Source: Lentibacter algarum (GTDB lineage Bacteria > Pseudomonadota > Alphaproteobacteria > Rhodobacterales > Rhodobacteraceae). Taken from it: 64,000 bases of DNA. The notes beneath the pieces are model-generated. The model was given only the letters and a program-made list of their open reading frames with translations, made no database searches and had not been told where the DNA came from. Shown here piece by piece: positions 9,639 through 18,660 of this stretch (position 1 is its first letter; every line of letters starts with the position of its first letter). A program made the translations under genes and the position numbers. The stretch covers positions 353,068-417,067 of the forward strand of contig NZ_JAHKQI010000002.1 of the NCBI RefSeq assembly GCF_018860975.1, given 5' to 3'.

Positions 9639-9770
9639 AGCGCTTCGGCATATTGTTGAGGCAGAGCGAGAAGGCAAAGCGGGTGCCCTGCCGCGCTTGT
9701 GTCAGGCGCGGTTCTACCCTAGGCTCAGGCTTACTCCGAGTGTTCCCATGTCGCTTTTAAGGCCGCCCTT

Positions 9771-11963
9771 TTGAAACCCCCCTTCTTTAAACTTTCAGCA
9801 GCTCCGGTTTCAAAAAAAGCGCGGGAAACGGCGCGCGCTCTGACGCCGCCCCATACTGTCATGCCAAGAGAGCTTTGGCGCCGTATCGAGGCTGCAAAGC
9901 GCTGCGCGAAACCGGCGCTCTACCCCCGCGAGTATGGCCGGATCAAACCGTATTTTGATGTAGAGTATTATCTAACGCGTTACCCGGATATCGCGTTGGC
10001 TTGGATAGACCCGATCGCACATTACATTCGCGCCGGTGCCGCCGAAGGCCGCTGCCCGCATCCGTCGTTTACCGCGCAGGCCGACCAAGCGCAGCCGCAA
10101 GACGCGCGGGTAACTGCGTTCGGGAAATGGGTTCAGCAAGGGTGCCCTGATCTGCCTCTGGTGGCTACGCAAGAGCAATGCCCCCTCACGCCCATTGAGG
10201 GCACAGCCTGGGCGCGCGCAGAACGCTTGTTTGATGCCACAGACGTGCCGCACTACGGCGCAAGGCTGCACAAGCATGTTCTGGCCGCTTGGATGAACGA
10301 AAGCCCTCCGGGATTTGAAGAGGAATACTACCTCATCAAACCACATTTTGACATTGCCTACTACCTGTCACGCAGCCCGGATCTGATCGAAAAGAACCTT
10401 GACCCCGTGGCGCATTTCCTGCGCGCTGGCGCTGATGAAGCCCGTGATCCGCAGGCGGGGTTTTCTGAGCGGGGCTTTGCAAGGCGCTACCCTGATCTTG
10501 TCCAACAAGGGCAAAGCGCTTTCGCGGCATGGATTCGCGCAGGGCAGGGCGAAGACCTGATCACGAGCGCCTATGATGACATTGCCGAACTCGCCGCAGC
10601 AATGAAGCTCGTGCCTATCACAGCGCAAAAGCTGCACCGTGAAACGCAAGCTGACGTCGGCCAGCGGCTCGCTTTCGGGGAGCTTGGCAAGCAAGTGAAA
10701 GCCGCCGCCGAGCTAGACCCGCTGATCGCTCAAAGCTGGCCCGAGGCGCTGGATTTGCGTGTTGCCCCGTTCAACTCGGCGCTGACGGTCAGCCGCACCA
10801 TCGACATGATGCGCCTGCAAGAGCGGGCCCACCGCAAGCGCGCGAAAGCGGTTGTCTTGGTCAACCGTCCTCGCTGGGGCAGTGGCCGTCGCATGGAAGG
10901 TTACATCGCGCATGCTCTGGCCGAGATCTACGGCGCCCACGAGGTGGTTGTGATGACAACGGAAGTGGGCGGCGATACGCCAAAAGGCCGGATGCCCGAG
11001 GGTATCAGACTTGTTGATATGTCTGACATCCGCAGCGCCGCACCAGAAAAGCAACGGCTTTTGTTTGAGTTCCTGCGCAGCCTGCGGCCCGAGGTTGTGT
11101 TCAATATCAACAGTCGCACGTGCTGGGATATGCTGAAACCTTATGGAAAAGCCCTTTGCCGCGAAACCCGTGTTGTTGGCGGCTTGTTTTGTGCTGAACA
11201 ATCAGTGACAGGCTTTTGGACAGGCTACCCCGTGCACCGCTTTTACCGTCACCTTGGTAAGCTGCACGCTGTTTGCACTGACAGTCATGCGCTGGTCAGC
11301 GAGCTCTCCGAGCGATATCAGCTGCCGCCGGAAAGTGCGGCCAAGCTGCATGTGCTCTCGGCTCCGGTTGACGCCAGCATCCCCATTGCTGAGGCGCCCG
11401 CCGCTGCCAACCCGCGCAAAAAAGTGTTTTGGTCGGGCCGGTTTGATCCGCAGAAACGTGTTGATATCGCCTACAAAATCGCCGAGGCGATGCCCGATGT
11501 CGACTTTCACATGTGGGGAGAGAAGTTTCTCAAGGCGGGGCATCAGGGCCTAGCACCAGCGCCGGACAATGTGACCTTTGAAGGCAAATACGCCAGCTTT
11601 GATGCGCTCCCGATCGAAACAGCAGACCTTTGGCTTTACACCTCCGAATGGGACGGTGTGCCCTCTATTCTGCTGGAAGTGGCGATGACGGGGCTGCCGA
11701 TCGTCGGCGCTCATGTTGGAGGCACTGGTGAGGTGCTGAAGGCGGGCCTGTCGCAGCCCATAGCGCCCTTCGATGATGTAGCGGCATTTGTCGCCGCGAT
11801 ACGCCAGACGCTTGCGGAGCCTCAAGCGGCGCGCAATCAGGCGGCAAAGCTGCGGGACGCCCTTATTGCCGAGCGCACCGAGGCGGCATACTTGCAGGCG
11901 GTCAAGGTTATCGTTAGTGCGCCTAACGGCTCTGACGATGCCGAAAGCGAGCGTGAAGCATGA
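9771..11963 (+). CDS. Glycosyltransferase family 4-like protein with duplicated N-terminal domain
   Basis: About 730 residues. The C-terminal half (about 360-715) has the GT-B layout: KKVFWSGRFDPQKRVDIAYK for the nucleotide-sugar domain and TSEWDGVPSILLEVAMTGLP for the E-x7-E type motif of GT4 enzymes. The N-terminal third holds two copies of a roughly 45-residue unit: FDVEYYLTRYPDI...DPIAHYIRAGAAEGR, then FDIAYYLSRSPDL...DPVAHFLRAGADEAR. This unit is often fused to bacterial glycosyltransferases and its function is unknown. No ATG is in frame near the front: the start is TTG 9771 or, alternatively, ATG 9861. It overlaps the next gene by 4 bp and opens the polysaccharide locus. Confidence 0.8.
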   Translation: MKPPFFKLSAAPVSKKARETARALTPPHTVMPRELWRRIEAAKRCAKPALYPREYGRIKPYFDVEYYLTRYPDIALAWIDPIAHYIRAGAAEGRCPHPSFTAQADQAQPQDARVTAFGKWVQQGCPDLPLVATQEQCPLTPIEGTAWARAERLFDATDVPHYGARLHKHVLAAWMNESPPGFEEEYYLIKPHFDIAYYLSRSPDLIEKNLDPVAHFLRAGADEARDPQAGFSERGFARRYPDLVQQGQSAFAAWIRAGQGEDLITSAYDDIAELAAAMKLVPITAQKLHRETQADVGQRLAFGELGKQVKAAAELDPLIAQSWPEALDLRVAPFNSALTVSRTIDMMRLQERAHRKRAKAVVLVNRPRWGSGRRMEGYIAHALAEIYGAHEVVVMTTEVGGDTPKGRMPEGIRLVDMSDIRSAAPEKQRLLFEFLRSLRPEVVFNINSRTCWDMLKPYGKALCRETRVVGGLFCAEQSVTGFWTGYPVHRFYRHLGKLHAVCTDSHALVSELSERYQLPPESAAKLHVLSAPVDASIPIAEAPAAANPRKKVFWSGRFDPQKRVDIAYKIAEAMPDVDFHMWGEKFLKAGHQGLAPAPDNVTFEGKYASFDALPIETADLWLYTSEWDGVPSILLEVAMTGLPIVGAHVGGTGEVLKAGLSQPIAPFDDVAAFVAAIRQTLAEPQAARNQAAKLRDALIAERTEAAYLQAVKVIVSAPNGSDDAESEREA

Positions 11964-12706
11964 GCCAGTTTGACTTGACCCTCGCCATCACAGCACATGC
12001 CGAAACCCTCGAGGCCGGCCCTGCAATGCGAAGCGCCGAACTGGCGATAGCAGCTGTCGAAGAGGCTGGCTTTGCTGTGCAGCGTCTGCTGGGCTTTGAC
12101 ACGCCGACACCACAAACAACGCGCTACTTTGGCCAACCGCGGTTTGACGCCTGGGAGCGCCACAGCTTCGCTTTTGCTGATCAGGGCGAAACGCGCAGCG
12201 CCCTCGCGGACATTGCATCAGGGCGCTATCTTGCCTTCCTTGATGCTGACGATTTGCTGTCGTCAAACTGGCTGCTTGCGGCCATGACATTGCTTGAAGC
12301 CCAGAGCAATGACCGGATGATCGCACACCCCGAACTTATCTGGCAGTTCGACGGGTCAAACACGGTTTACACGCAGCCCTCACAGAGCTCGCCACTGTTC
12401 ACACCGCATCACTTTGCCATGCAAAACTACTACGATGCCCTATGCCTCGCTCCGCGTCAGGCTTGGCAAGAGGTGCGCTACGCCCCGCGCGATGTGCAAG
12501 CCGGCTACGCCTACGAAGACTGGCAATGGGCGCTTGAAACCATCGAAGCCGGATGGGAGCACGTCAGCGTGCCCGACACTCTGATTTTCAAGCGCCGGCG
12601 AGATGTGTCACAGTCTCAGGCTGCGCGCGCGCGGCGGGTCAGCATCCGCAGCGTTGCACCGCTGGCGATCGACACTATCGCCGGATTTGGCAGGCAAGAG
12701 CGCTAA
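11960..12706 (+). CDS. Glycosyltransferase family 2-like protein
   Basis: 248 residues, cytoplasmic. The GT-A signature is visible as GRYLAFLDADDLLSSNWLL near residues 91-110, with the DAD metal-binding motif. The N-terminus LTLAITAHAETLEAGPAMR and the phrase AYEDWQWALETIEAGW fit GT2 enzymes of surface polysaccharide loci. The sugar donor is unknown. The start overlaps the preceding gene by 4 bp and the stop (TAATG) overlaps the following sulfotransferase start. Confidence 0.75.
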   Translation: MSQFDLTLAITAHAETLEAGPAMRSAELAIAAVEEAGFAVQRLLGFDTPTPQTTRYFGQPRFDAWERHSFAFADQGETRSALADIASGRYLAFLDADDLLSSNWLLAAMTLLEAQSNDRMIAHPELIWQFDGSNTVYTQPSQSSPLFTPHHFAMQNYYDALCLAPRQAWQEVRYAPRDVQAGYAYEDWQWALETIEAGWEHVSVPDTLIFKRRRDVSQSQAARARRVSIRSVAPLAIDTIAGFGRQER

Positions 12707-13440
12707 TGAATGCGTCTGAAAGCCTCCAGCCAAAAATAAGGTTCATCATCTTTTCGATGGCCCGCTCTGGAACGTCCTGGCTGACAACAGCTCTGCGCAG
12801 CCATCCAGATATCCTGTGTCACGGCGAGGCTCTGCTGCCTCGTCATTTTGACAGGCACATTTTCGGCAGTGCCAAGGCGGTCTTGTCAGCAGAGATGTGT
12901 GAGCGCGATCCCGTGGCATTCCTTCAGGCGCTATACAGCCACAATGACGGTCACGCTGCTGTGGGTTGCAAGGTGTTTCCCGGACACAGCAAAACGGCAC
13001 AAGCTGCCTTACTTGCAGATCAGAGTATCGCCAAGATAGTGCTTAAACGCGAGAACGCGCTGGCAGCGTGGTCGTCTTTGTTGACAGCCCGCAAAACCGG
13101 ACGCTGGAACGCGAACGTGAAAGAGAAGGGGGCTGACATAAGCAGCCCGGTCATGTTCGAACCTGCCAAGTTCGAGGCCTACCTTAAGCGCCGTGCCCGC
13201 TTTTTCAGAAAGATCGACAGGCGCCTACAAGGCCCACGGCTTAACCTGACCTACGCAACCGACATTATGCAACAGCGTGCCCGTCCTGTGCTCGAGTTTC
13301 TCGGGGTGCCAGCCGAGGTAACGCTATCGTCTGACAAGCGCAAAATGCTCGGGCGTTCGATCACTGAACGGTTTGAGAACACTGAGGAGCTAGCCGCCTA
13401 CCTCAAAGAAACAGGGCGTGCCGGTTGGGCCTACGAATAG
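12706..13440 (+). CDS. Sulfotransferase family protein
   Basis: 244 residues. The 5'-phosphosulfate loop is visible as FIIFSMARSGTSWLTTALRS near residues 13-32 and the 3'-phosphate motif as KIVLKRENALAAWSSLLTAR around 109-128. These are the PAPS-binding elements of carbohydrate sulfotransferases of the NodH/Stf0 type. It likely sulfates a sugar of the polysaccharide or its lipid intermediate. The frame is open further upstream, but ATG 12706 within TAATG is chosen because the conserved fold begins there. It converges with manC with only 3 bp between the stops. Confidence 0.8.
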   Translation: MNASESLQPKIRFIIFSMARSGTSWLTTALRSHPDILCHGEALLPRHFDRHIFGSAKAVLSAEMCERDPVAFLQALYSHNDGHAAVGCKVFPGHSKTAQAALLADQSIAKIVLKRENALAAWSSLLTARKTGRWNANVKEKGADISSPVMFEPAKFEAYLKRRARFFRKIDRRLQGPRLNLTYATDIMQQRARPVLEFLGVPAEVTLSSDKRKMLGRSITERFENTEELAAYLKETGRAGWAYE

Positions 13441-13443
13441 CTC

Positions 13444-14880
13444 TTAACCCTTGCTACCTTGCCCGCGCGAATAGACATCCTCATAGCGAATGATGTCATC
13501 TTCTCCAAGATAAGAGCCTGTCTGAACTTCAATCAAAACCATCGGCACTTTGCCGGGGTTTTCCATCCGGTGAACTGCACCAAGGGGGATGTAGACGCTC
13601 TCGTTTTCAGACAGAAGCTTGACCTCGTCATCAACCGTCACCTTGGCCGTGCCATGCACAACGATCCAGTGTTCCGAGCGGTGATGGTGACTTTGTAGAC
13701 TCAGCGCCGCACCGGGTTTGACAACAATGCGCTTCACTTGAAAGCGGTCAGACAAGGCGAGCGTTTCAAAGTTGCCCCACGGGCGATGATCACGCAGGAA
13801 CAACTCCGCCTGTTTTGCGTCACGCTTCTTCAACGCTGTTACGGCAAGCTTCACGTCCTGCGCGCGAGTTTGATCTGCAACAAGCACAGCGTCCTTCATC
13901 GCCACAACGATGATGTCTTTTACACCGATAGCAACAAGCTCTTGGTCGTCGGCCTCGGCACGCAGCAGGGTGTTGTCACAGTCGATCGCGGTGGTGTTGC
14001 CCGAAGTCGAAACCCCGCGCGCGTCTTGTTCCATCTCCGAGAGCACAGCACTCCAACTTCCCAGATCAGACCAACCAGCGCCGAACGGCACCACCGAGAG
14101 ATTCTCGCTCTTTTCCATCACCGCAAAGTCGATAGAAACGTTCTCGGCTTGCGCCCAAGGCGTCGGTGCAAGGCGCAAGAATCCGAGGTCGGCTTCCGCT
14201 TCATCTACGGCCTTTGAAACAGGCTCGACAAGTGCAGCAGCATGGGTCTCAAATGCGGCTTTCATGTCTTTCGCGGCAAACAGAAAGATCCCTGCATTCC
14301 ACAGGAAATTGCCAGCTTTCAGCATCTCTTCGGCGCGCTTGGTGTCGGGCTTTTCAACAAAACGCGACAAGGCGACAGTCTCGCCGTTTGGTGTCGGGCC
14401 AGCGAGCTCAAGATAACCATAGCCGGTTTCGGGCCGGTCAGGCGTTATGCCAAATGTCACCATCTGCCCCTTTGAGACAGCACTTAGGCCTTGCGCAGCA
14501 GCTTTCGAGAAAGCGTCAGCATCAGGAATAACATGATCAGAGGGCGCGACAAGCAAGGTGCTGTCGGCATCTTGCGAAAGCGCATAAAGCGTCGCCGCCA
14601 ATACCGCAGGCGCGGTGTTACGCCCTTCCGGCTCGATCAGAACTGCGCCCGGATCAATGCCGATTTCGTGCAGCTGTTCGGTCACAATAAAGCGAAAGTC
14701 GGAACCGGTGATGATCACAGGCGCATTATACTGCTCACCTGACAACCGTTTGACGGCGGCCTGAAACAGCGTCTCTTCGCCCAACAACTTGGTAAACTGC
14801 TTCGGGTAGCTTTTACGCGACAATGGCCAAAGCCGTGTGCCCGACCCGCCGGCAAGGATAACAGGTGTAATTTTGGTCAT
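13444..14880 (-). CDS. manC: Mannose-1-phosphate guanylyltransferase / mannose-6-phosphate isomerase
   Basis: Bifunctional type II PMI-GMP (ManC/AlgA/XanB class), 478 residues. It makes GDP-mannose from mannose-1-phosphate. The pyrophosphorylase signature GGSGTRLWPLSRKSYPKQF lies at residues 11-29 and FVEKPD occurs mid-protein. The C-terminal cupin has RPWGNFETL and SLQSHHHRSEHWIVVHGTA. Start ATG 14880 has GGAGAG 6 nt upstream; the ORF extension to 14946 lacks this. GDP-mannose would feed gmd and fcl further upstream in the same minus-strand gene run. No phosphomannomutase is in the window. Confidence 0.93.
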   Translation of the reverse strand: MTKITPVILAGGSGTRLWPLSRKSYPKQFTKLLGEETLFQAAVKRLSGEQYNAPVIITGSDFRFIVTEQLHEIGIDPGAVLIEPEGRNTAPAVLAATLYALSQDADSTLLVAPSDHVIPDADAFSKAAAQGLSAVSKGQMVTFGITPDRPETGYGYLELAGPTPNGETVALSRFVEKPDTKRAEEMLKAGNFLWNAGIFLFAAKDMKAAFETHAAALVEPVSKAVDEAEADLGFLRLAPTPWAQAENVSIDFAVMEKSENLSVVPFGAGWSDLGSWSAVLSEMEQDARGVSTSGNTTAIDCDNTLLRAEADDQELVAIGVKDIIVVAMKDAVLVADQTRAQDVKLAVTALKKRDAKQAELFLRDHRPWGNFETLALSDRFQVKRIVVKPGAALSLQSHHHRSEHWIVVHGTAKVTVDDEVKLLSENESVYIPLGAVHRMENPGKVPMVLIEVQTGSYLGEDDIIRYEDVYSRGQGSKG

Positions 14881-14969
14881 AGTTACTCTCCAACAAACGC
14901 TCGCAGCCCGTGATCCTGTTCTATGGGTCAGTGGTGTTTTCTGCAACTGCTGCTTTCGCGTAGCCCCAC

Positions 14970-15575
14970 TTAACGCTGGGCTACCGCGATGAAATTGCAG
15001 GTCATATAGCTTTCAAGATGTTCGCGATACCCCGCAAGCCTGATCGGGCCGAGCGGCGAGATGCGGTAGAGCTGAAAACCTCGCGCCGCGAAGAACTGAA
15101 AAAAATCGCGAAAAAAAGTGCGCGTGTCGATGTTACATCTGCCAAACTCGAACTGCACCGCGCTACAGCGTTCAAGCACCGAGTTAGCACCTTGCAAAAC
15201 CTCAAGTTCATGCCCTTCGACATCAAGTTTCAAAACATCAACAGGCAGTGCCGCGAAATGTTGCAAAGCCACCTCGTCACAGGTGCGCACCTGCACGTCA
15301 GGATAGCTTTCAAAGCGCTCCGACAAAATCGGTTGGTTCAAGCTACTCGGTTCGACCATAACAATACGCGCCTCAGGAAACAGCGCCAGCTAGGCCGCAG
15401 TGTAGTCTCCCTGTGCGGCCCCAACATCCATAATGGTTACAGGGTCACGACCCAGCAATTGACGCACCTGCTTTACCTAGGTGTCGGTCGTAAATGCCCC
15501 GCCCCGCTTGCCAATCATTTCTTGCGCCTTGGCTTCCAGCTTCAACCAATATTGTGGGGAGGGTTCGTCTGACAT
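14970..15575 (-). pseudogene. FkbM family methyltransferase interrupted by two in-frame TAG codons
   Basis: Read from ATG 15575 (GGAG 7-10 nt upstream), 202 codons run in one frame to 14970 but contain TAG at codon 33 (15477-15479) and codon 62 (15390-15392). The product reads as a complete small FkbM methyltransferase. The SAM-binding glycine motif VTIMDVGAAQGDYTAA lies between the stops, and VDVLKLDVEGHELEVLQGAN, RCNIDTRTFFRDFF and YRISPLGPIR lie after them. There is no frameshift, and codon structure, start and SD are intact. It is most simply a young pseudogene. An ORF from ATG 15359 (129 codons) would lack the SAM-binding motif I. It follows another FkbM gene on the same strand. Confidence 0.75.
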
Positions 15576-15632
15576 GGGCGTCTCCAATGCTTGCGTTGCA
15601 GCCTAGTTCACCGCCAATGCCAGACAGTCTCT

Positions 15633-16685
15633 TTAGGCGAATGCGTAAAACTGGCTGATCGACATAGAGTGCCGTCCTTGCGCTTGAAGGCGAATAAACC
15701 GCGTCTTCGCATTGATATCAATGCGCTTGATAAGCGAAGTCGAAGTGCGCTTTTCTTCGGTTTCAAGTGTGCAAATCGTGGTCCACGTCTCACCATCATC
15801 ACTGATTTTCACGTCGATGGGGTGAGGCGGTCTGCGCCGCAGCCTTCTATCCAACCAGAAAGCGTGCGACACGTTTTGGACAGTCCCTAGGTCAATTTGC
15901 CACCAGGGTTGATCTTCGACACCTGTTCGAGCGCCATTTCCCTGCCTAAAACTATTCGTCAATGCCTGATTAGCGGAGTTGATTTCTTTGTTTTGCAATG
16001 TGCTGCTTTGTGTGGCTTCGCATCCCGCCTGAATGCACTGGTTTGTTTCGCTCTCGAACAGAAACGTATTCCGCGCGTATAGGGCGTTGCCCCAGTCCAT
16101 TATGTTGATGTCGAGGTTCTTTAGGCCAAAACCGAGGCTCTTCATGTAAGCGTCAATCTGTTCAAGCGTTGCGCCGCCTTTATAGATGGGCTCGATTGCT
16201 GCCTCCACGTAGACAAAATCTACATGTTTTTCGAGAAAGTTTTTCGCTCCATGCAAGACTTTCAAATCGGCGCCCTGAGTATCAACCGCAAGGCAGTTAT
16301 ACTTCTGCGCGTTGCTATCCGTGCCCACCAAGGCATCTACCGTAGTTGTCTTGAGACGGATGGTTTTATCGAACGCGATATCAGGGTAGTATTTCAAAAG
16401 GTCTCCAAGAGGTAAGAGACTGGAATTGTCTCCCGTTCCGTTAGAGACATTAAAGTCAACAATCTCGCCAACGGTATCGCTGCAGCACTCCTGAAGACAG
16501 GTAAATGGCGCTCCAACCTCTTCGATCTTTTTACGCACTTCCGCAACCAGCTCTGGGATAGGTTCTACAAACATTACGTTGTCGGTTTCTCGAAAGTACT
16601 CGTCAATTTCTTGTCCACGATTTGCTCCAACGTGAACGATCCCCTTAATAGGAACTCCGTATCGGTTAATCAAAGTTGTCGACAT
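15633..16685 (-). CDS. FkbM family methyltransferase with C-terminal F5/8 type C (discoidin-like) domain
   Basis: 350 residues. The first ~200 form an FkbM SAM-dependent methyltransferase: GIVHVGANRGQEIDEYF at about 14-30, MFVEPIP, and LAVDTQGADLKVLHGA. The last ~130 residues resemble a discoidin/F5/8C jelly roll: QAGCEATQSST, then QPWWQIDLGTVQNV, IDVKISDDGETWTTI and a closing RFIRLQAQGR. Such domains bind carbohydrate, so this enzyme may dock on its glycan acceptor. It likely O-methylates a sugar in the polysaccharide. It lies 15 bp downstream of the fucosyltransferase-like gene in the minus-strand run. Confidence 0.8.
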   Translation of the reverse strand: MSTTLINRYGVPIKGIVHVGANRGQEIDEYFRETDNVMFVEPIPELVAEVRKKIEEVGAPFTCLQECCSDTVGEIVDFNVSNGTGDNSSLLPLGDLLKYYPDIAFDKTIRLKTTTVDALVGTDSNAQKYNCLAVDTQGADLKVLHGAKNFLEKHVDFVYVEAAIEPIYKGGATLEQIDAYMKSLGFGLKNLDINIMDWGNALYARNTFLFESETNQCIQAGCEATQSSTLQNKEINSANQALTNSFRQGNGARTGVEDQPWWQIDLGTVQNVSHAFWLDRRLRRRPPHPIDVKISDDGETWTTICTLETEEKRTSTSLIKRIDINAKTRFIRLQAQGRHSMSISQFYAFA

Positions 16686-16700
16686 TTCTATACCCTACTC

Positions 16701-18032
16701 TCAGAATTTGTATTTTTGATCCAAGCCTTTTGTGTCTTTAAATGGGTCTTCTTGACCCAAAGCACAAAGCGCTGTCTTCAAGCAAAAGCGAGCCGCTTGG
16801 CTCTCGCCATCAGCCCCTTTTCTCAACGTTTCCAAAAAGACTGAAACTGACAAATCACGCCTATTTGGATGAACCTTAGTCAAAATCCGCTGCAAATTCG
16901 CGCGCGTTTCAGTGTCATCAGTGAGAAGCTCATGCAGTATTTTGTCACCTTGCGAAACCTTGCCTTGCTCAAAATAGCTACATGCCAAAGATAGACTGTA
17001 GAAAGGGTTGCCCGGATCGTTTTGCAATGCGATGTCAAGCATTTCGAATTGTTCTTGCGTGAAGGCAATAGCTGTTTTTTGAAGGAAAAAGAGATAGCGG
17101 CAAGCAAAAGCACGGACGAGCGGGTGCAGTTCGTCAGTATTCTTGTCTCGCCGTATCGAACTTACCAACACCTCAGCGGCAAGATGCTTATTCATTGCGT
17201 GGAACGGTTGCTCATACTCGACTGCCCCCGCCATCGATGCAAGCAGGGCCAACCCGCTATTTCCACAGATTATTTTTTGTGCGCGGCTCATCAGCGCTAC
17301 ATCATGAAGTGCCTGCGCTTCTGCGCTGTCACCTAGGCAGCCACCCAAAGATTCTGATACAATTGCGCCATTATCTTTGGTCAGCCAAGTTCTCAAGGGC
17401 AAATCTTGTCCGAAAAGAACAGTATCGTGTCCGCGTTCAAGTTCGGTCACAATACTGTGCTCAATAATCGGATAGGGAATAACTTTTACGCGGAAATCAT
17501 CGCCATATCGATATCGGCCATACACCATATCGCCCGACCTGACGTGTATCGCTGTGAAGTTCTCTGGAACAGGCAGGGCCATTGCATGCTCCCAAGCGTT
17601 GTGGCAGTTTTGAGAAAACTCAATCCGCTTGAATGCTTTAGCATAGAGTTCGGGAAGCTCTTCTTTAGCGAATACACCACCAGTTTGCCTTTCCAGCGGA
17701 TTCTGGTTGACCTGCACAACAAGAGCACCACCAGTTTCGCCATTCTCAAGTTCCGCCAGAGCGTCTTTCAGTGAGGTAAAGCGGTAGGCGTCACACTCTT
17801 GCCTGTTAATCAGATGTGACGCTACAAAAGCCGAGCTGAACGTGTTTTTAGCGTCCGCAATTGCATGGAACTTCTCCACTTCCTTGCCAAGCATGTGCCA
17901 CGTAAAACGCACCGTTCCTTGATAGCGCTCAGCCAGCACAAAAGCGTTACAGAGCGCTCTCAAACGTTCACCAAAGCCGTCTTTTTTATCTACAACAAAT
18001 ATAGGGCCAACTTTGGCCTTCGTTTCCGTCAT
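16701..18032 (-). CDS. Fucosyltransferase-like protein (NodZ/GT23-type motif) with helical C-terminal region
   Basis: 443 residues. The N-terminal motif DKKDGFGERLRALCNAFVLA (about 15-34) and FTAIHVRSGDMVYGRY (about 158-173) match the G-x-G-x-R-L-R and H-x-R-x-G-D elements of the alpha-1,6/NodZ and related fucosyltransferase superfamily; a later CGNSGLALLASM is the third motif. The last ~140 residues look like TPR-type helices (NPFYSLSLACSYFEQGKVSQ). Placed beside gmd and fcl, which supply GDP-fucose, a fucosyl-transfer role is attractive but inferred. Its start overlaps the stop of the upstream methyltransferase gene by 4 bp. Confidence 0.65.
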   Translation of the reverse strand: MTETKAKVGPIFVVDKKDGFGERLRALCNAFVLAERYQGTVRFTWHMLGKEVEKFHAIADAKNTFSSAFVASHLINRQECDAYRFTSLKDALAELENGETGGALVVQVNQNPLERQTGGVFAKEELPELYAKAFKRIEFSQNCHNAWEHAMALPVPENFTAIHVRSGDMVYGRYRYGDDFRVKVIPYPIIEHSIVTELERGHDTVLFGQDLPLRTWLTKDNGAIVSESLGGCLGDSAEAQALHDVALMSRAQKIICGNSGLALLASMAGAVEYEQPFHAMNKHLAAEVLVSSIRRDKNTDELHPLVRAFACRYLFFLQKTAIAFTQEQFEMLDIALQNDPGNPFYSLSLACSYFEQGKVSQGDKILHELLTDDTETRANLQRILTKVHPNRRDLSVSVFLETLRKGADGESQAARFCLKTALCALGQEDPFKDTKGLDQKYKF

Positions 18033-18586
18033 GCTTTCACAGCTTCGATGTTCAATGACACAAGGCGCCCGTTTTCTTTGTCCATGTGCGGCAAATAAGC
18101 CTGTGAATAATCGTCGATGTGGGAGTGTTCGGTTTTCGTCCAGTCCCAGAGGCGCGTTTCTGCAAAACCGACTTCCTTGAGTGCCTTGCTCAGGTCGGCC
18201 TCGTCAAAGATCATGCCGTGGAAGTCATACTGATCACGTTGTCCGCCAGTCACCAGACCGCGCACATCTTCGATGCCACGGGGCAGATTGCCCGACATGT
18301 AAAGCTCTGCCGCAGCGCCGAAATCAGGAACGGCCAGACGCAGAACGCCTCCTGGCGCGAGAACGCGGAACCATTCCGCCAGCGCCTCTTTGTAGGTGTG
18401 GCGCCCGAAGTGCTCGAGTAGGTGGCAGGCGTAAACCAGCTTGGCGCTGTTATCAGGGATGAACGAAAGGTCTTCGACGCGGCCAACGTGGTCGATATGA
18501 GGGAACTCCAGCGCATCGACGTGAAACCATCCTTCAATATGCTTCTGGCCACAACCGAGGTGGATCTTCTCAAACTTATTATTCAT
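18029..18586 (-). CDS. Class I SAM-dependent methyltransferase
   Basis: 185 residues of the Methyltransf_11 type. Motif I is KIHLGCGQKHIEGWFHVDA (about 8-26), the post-motif segment is LVYACHLLEHFGRHTYKEAL and motif III reads VLAPGGVLRLAVPDF. The substrate is unknown. In the context of GDP-fucose synthesis and glycosyltransferases, a sugar or glycan is likely. It ends within the start of the fucosyltransferase-like gene (ATGA) and starts 74 bp after fcl. Confidence 0.75.
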   Translation of the reverse strand: MNNKFEKIHLGCGQKHIEGWFHVDALEFPHIDHVGRVEDLSFIPDNSAKLVYACHLLEHFGRHTYKEALAEWFRVLAPGGVLRLAVPDFGAAAELYMSGNLPRGIEDVRGLVTGGQRDQYDFHGMIFDEADLSKALKEVGFAETRLWDWTKTEHSHIDDYSQAYLPHMDKENGRLVSLNIEAVKA

Positions 18587-18660
18587 TTCTCATCCTTTTT
18601 AAGGCTCAAGTACTATTTAACAATTGTCTTGCAGCCTTAGCACCACAAAACCGGTTTAGC

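Noticed and set aside
14970..15575. Amber readthrough or recoding of the FkbM gene
   Set aside because: No other gene in the window shows in-frame TAG within a conserved domain, and no suppressor tRNA is present here; a pseudogene is simpler.
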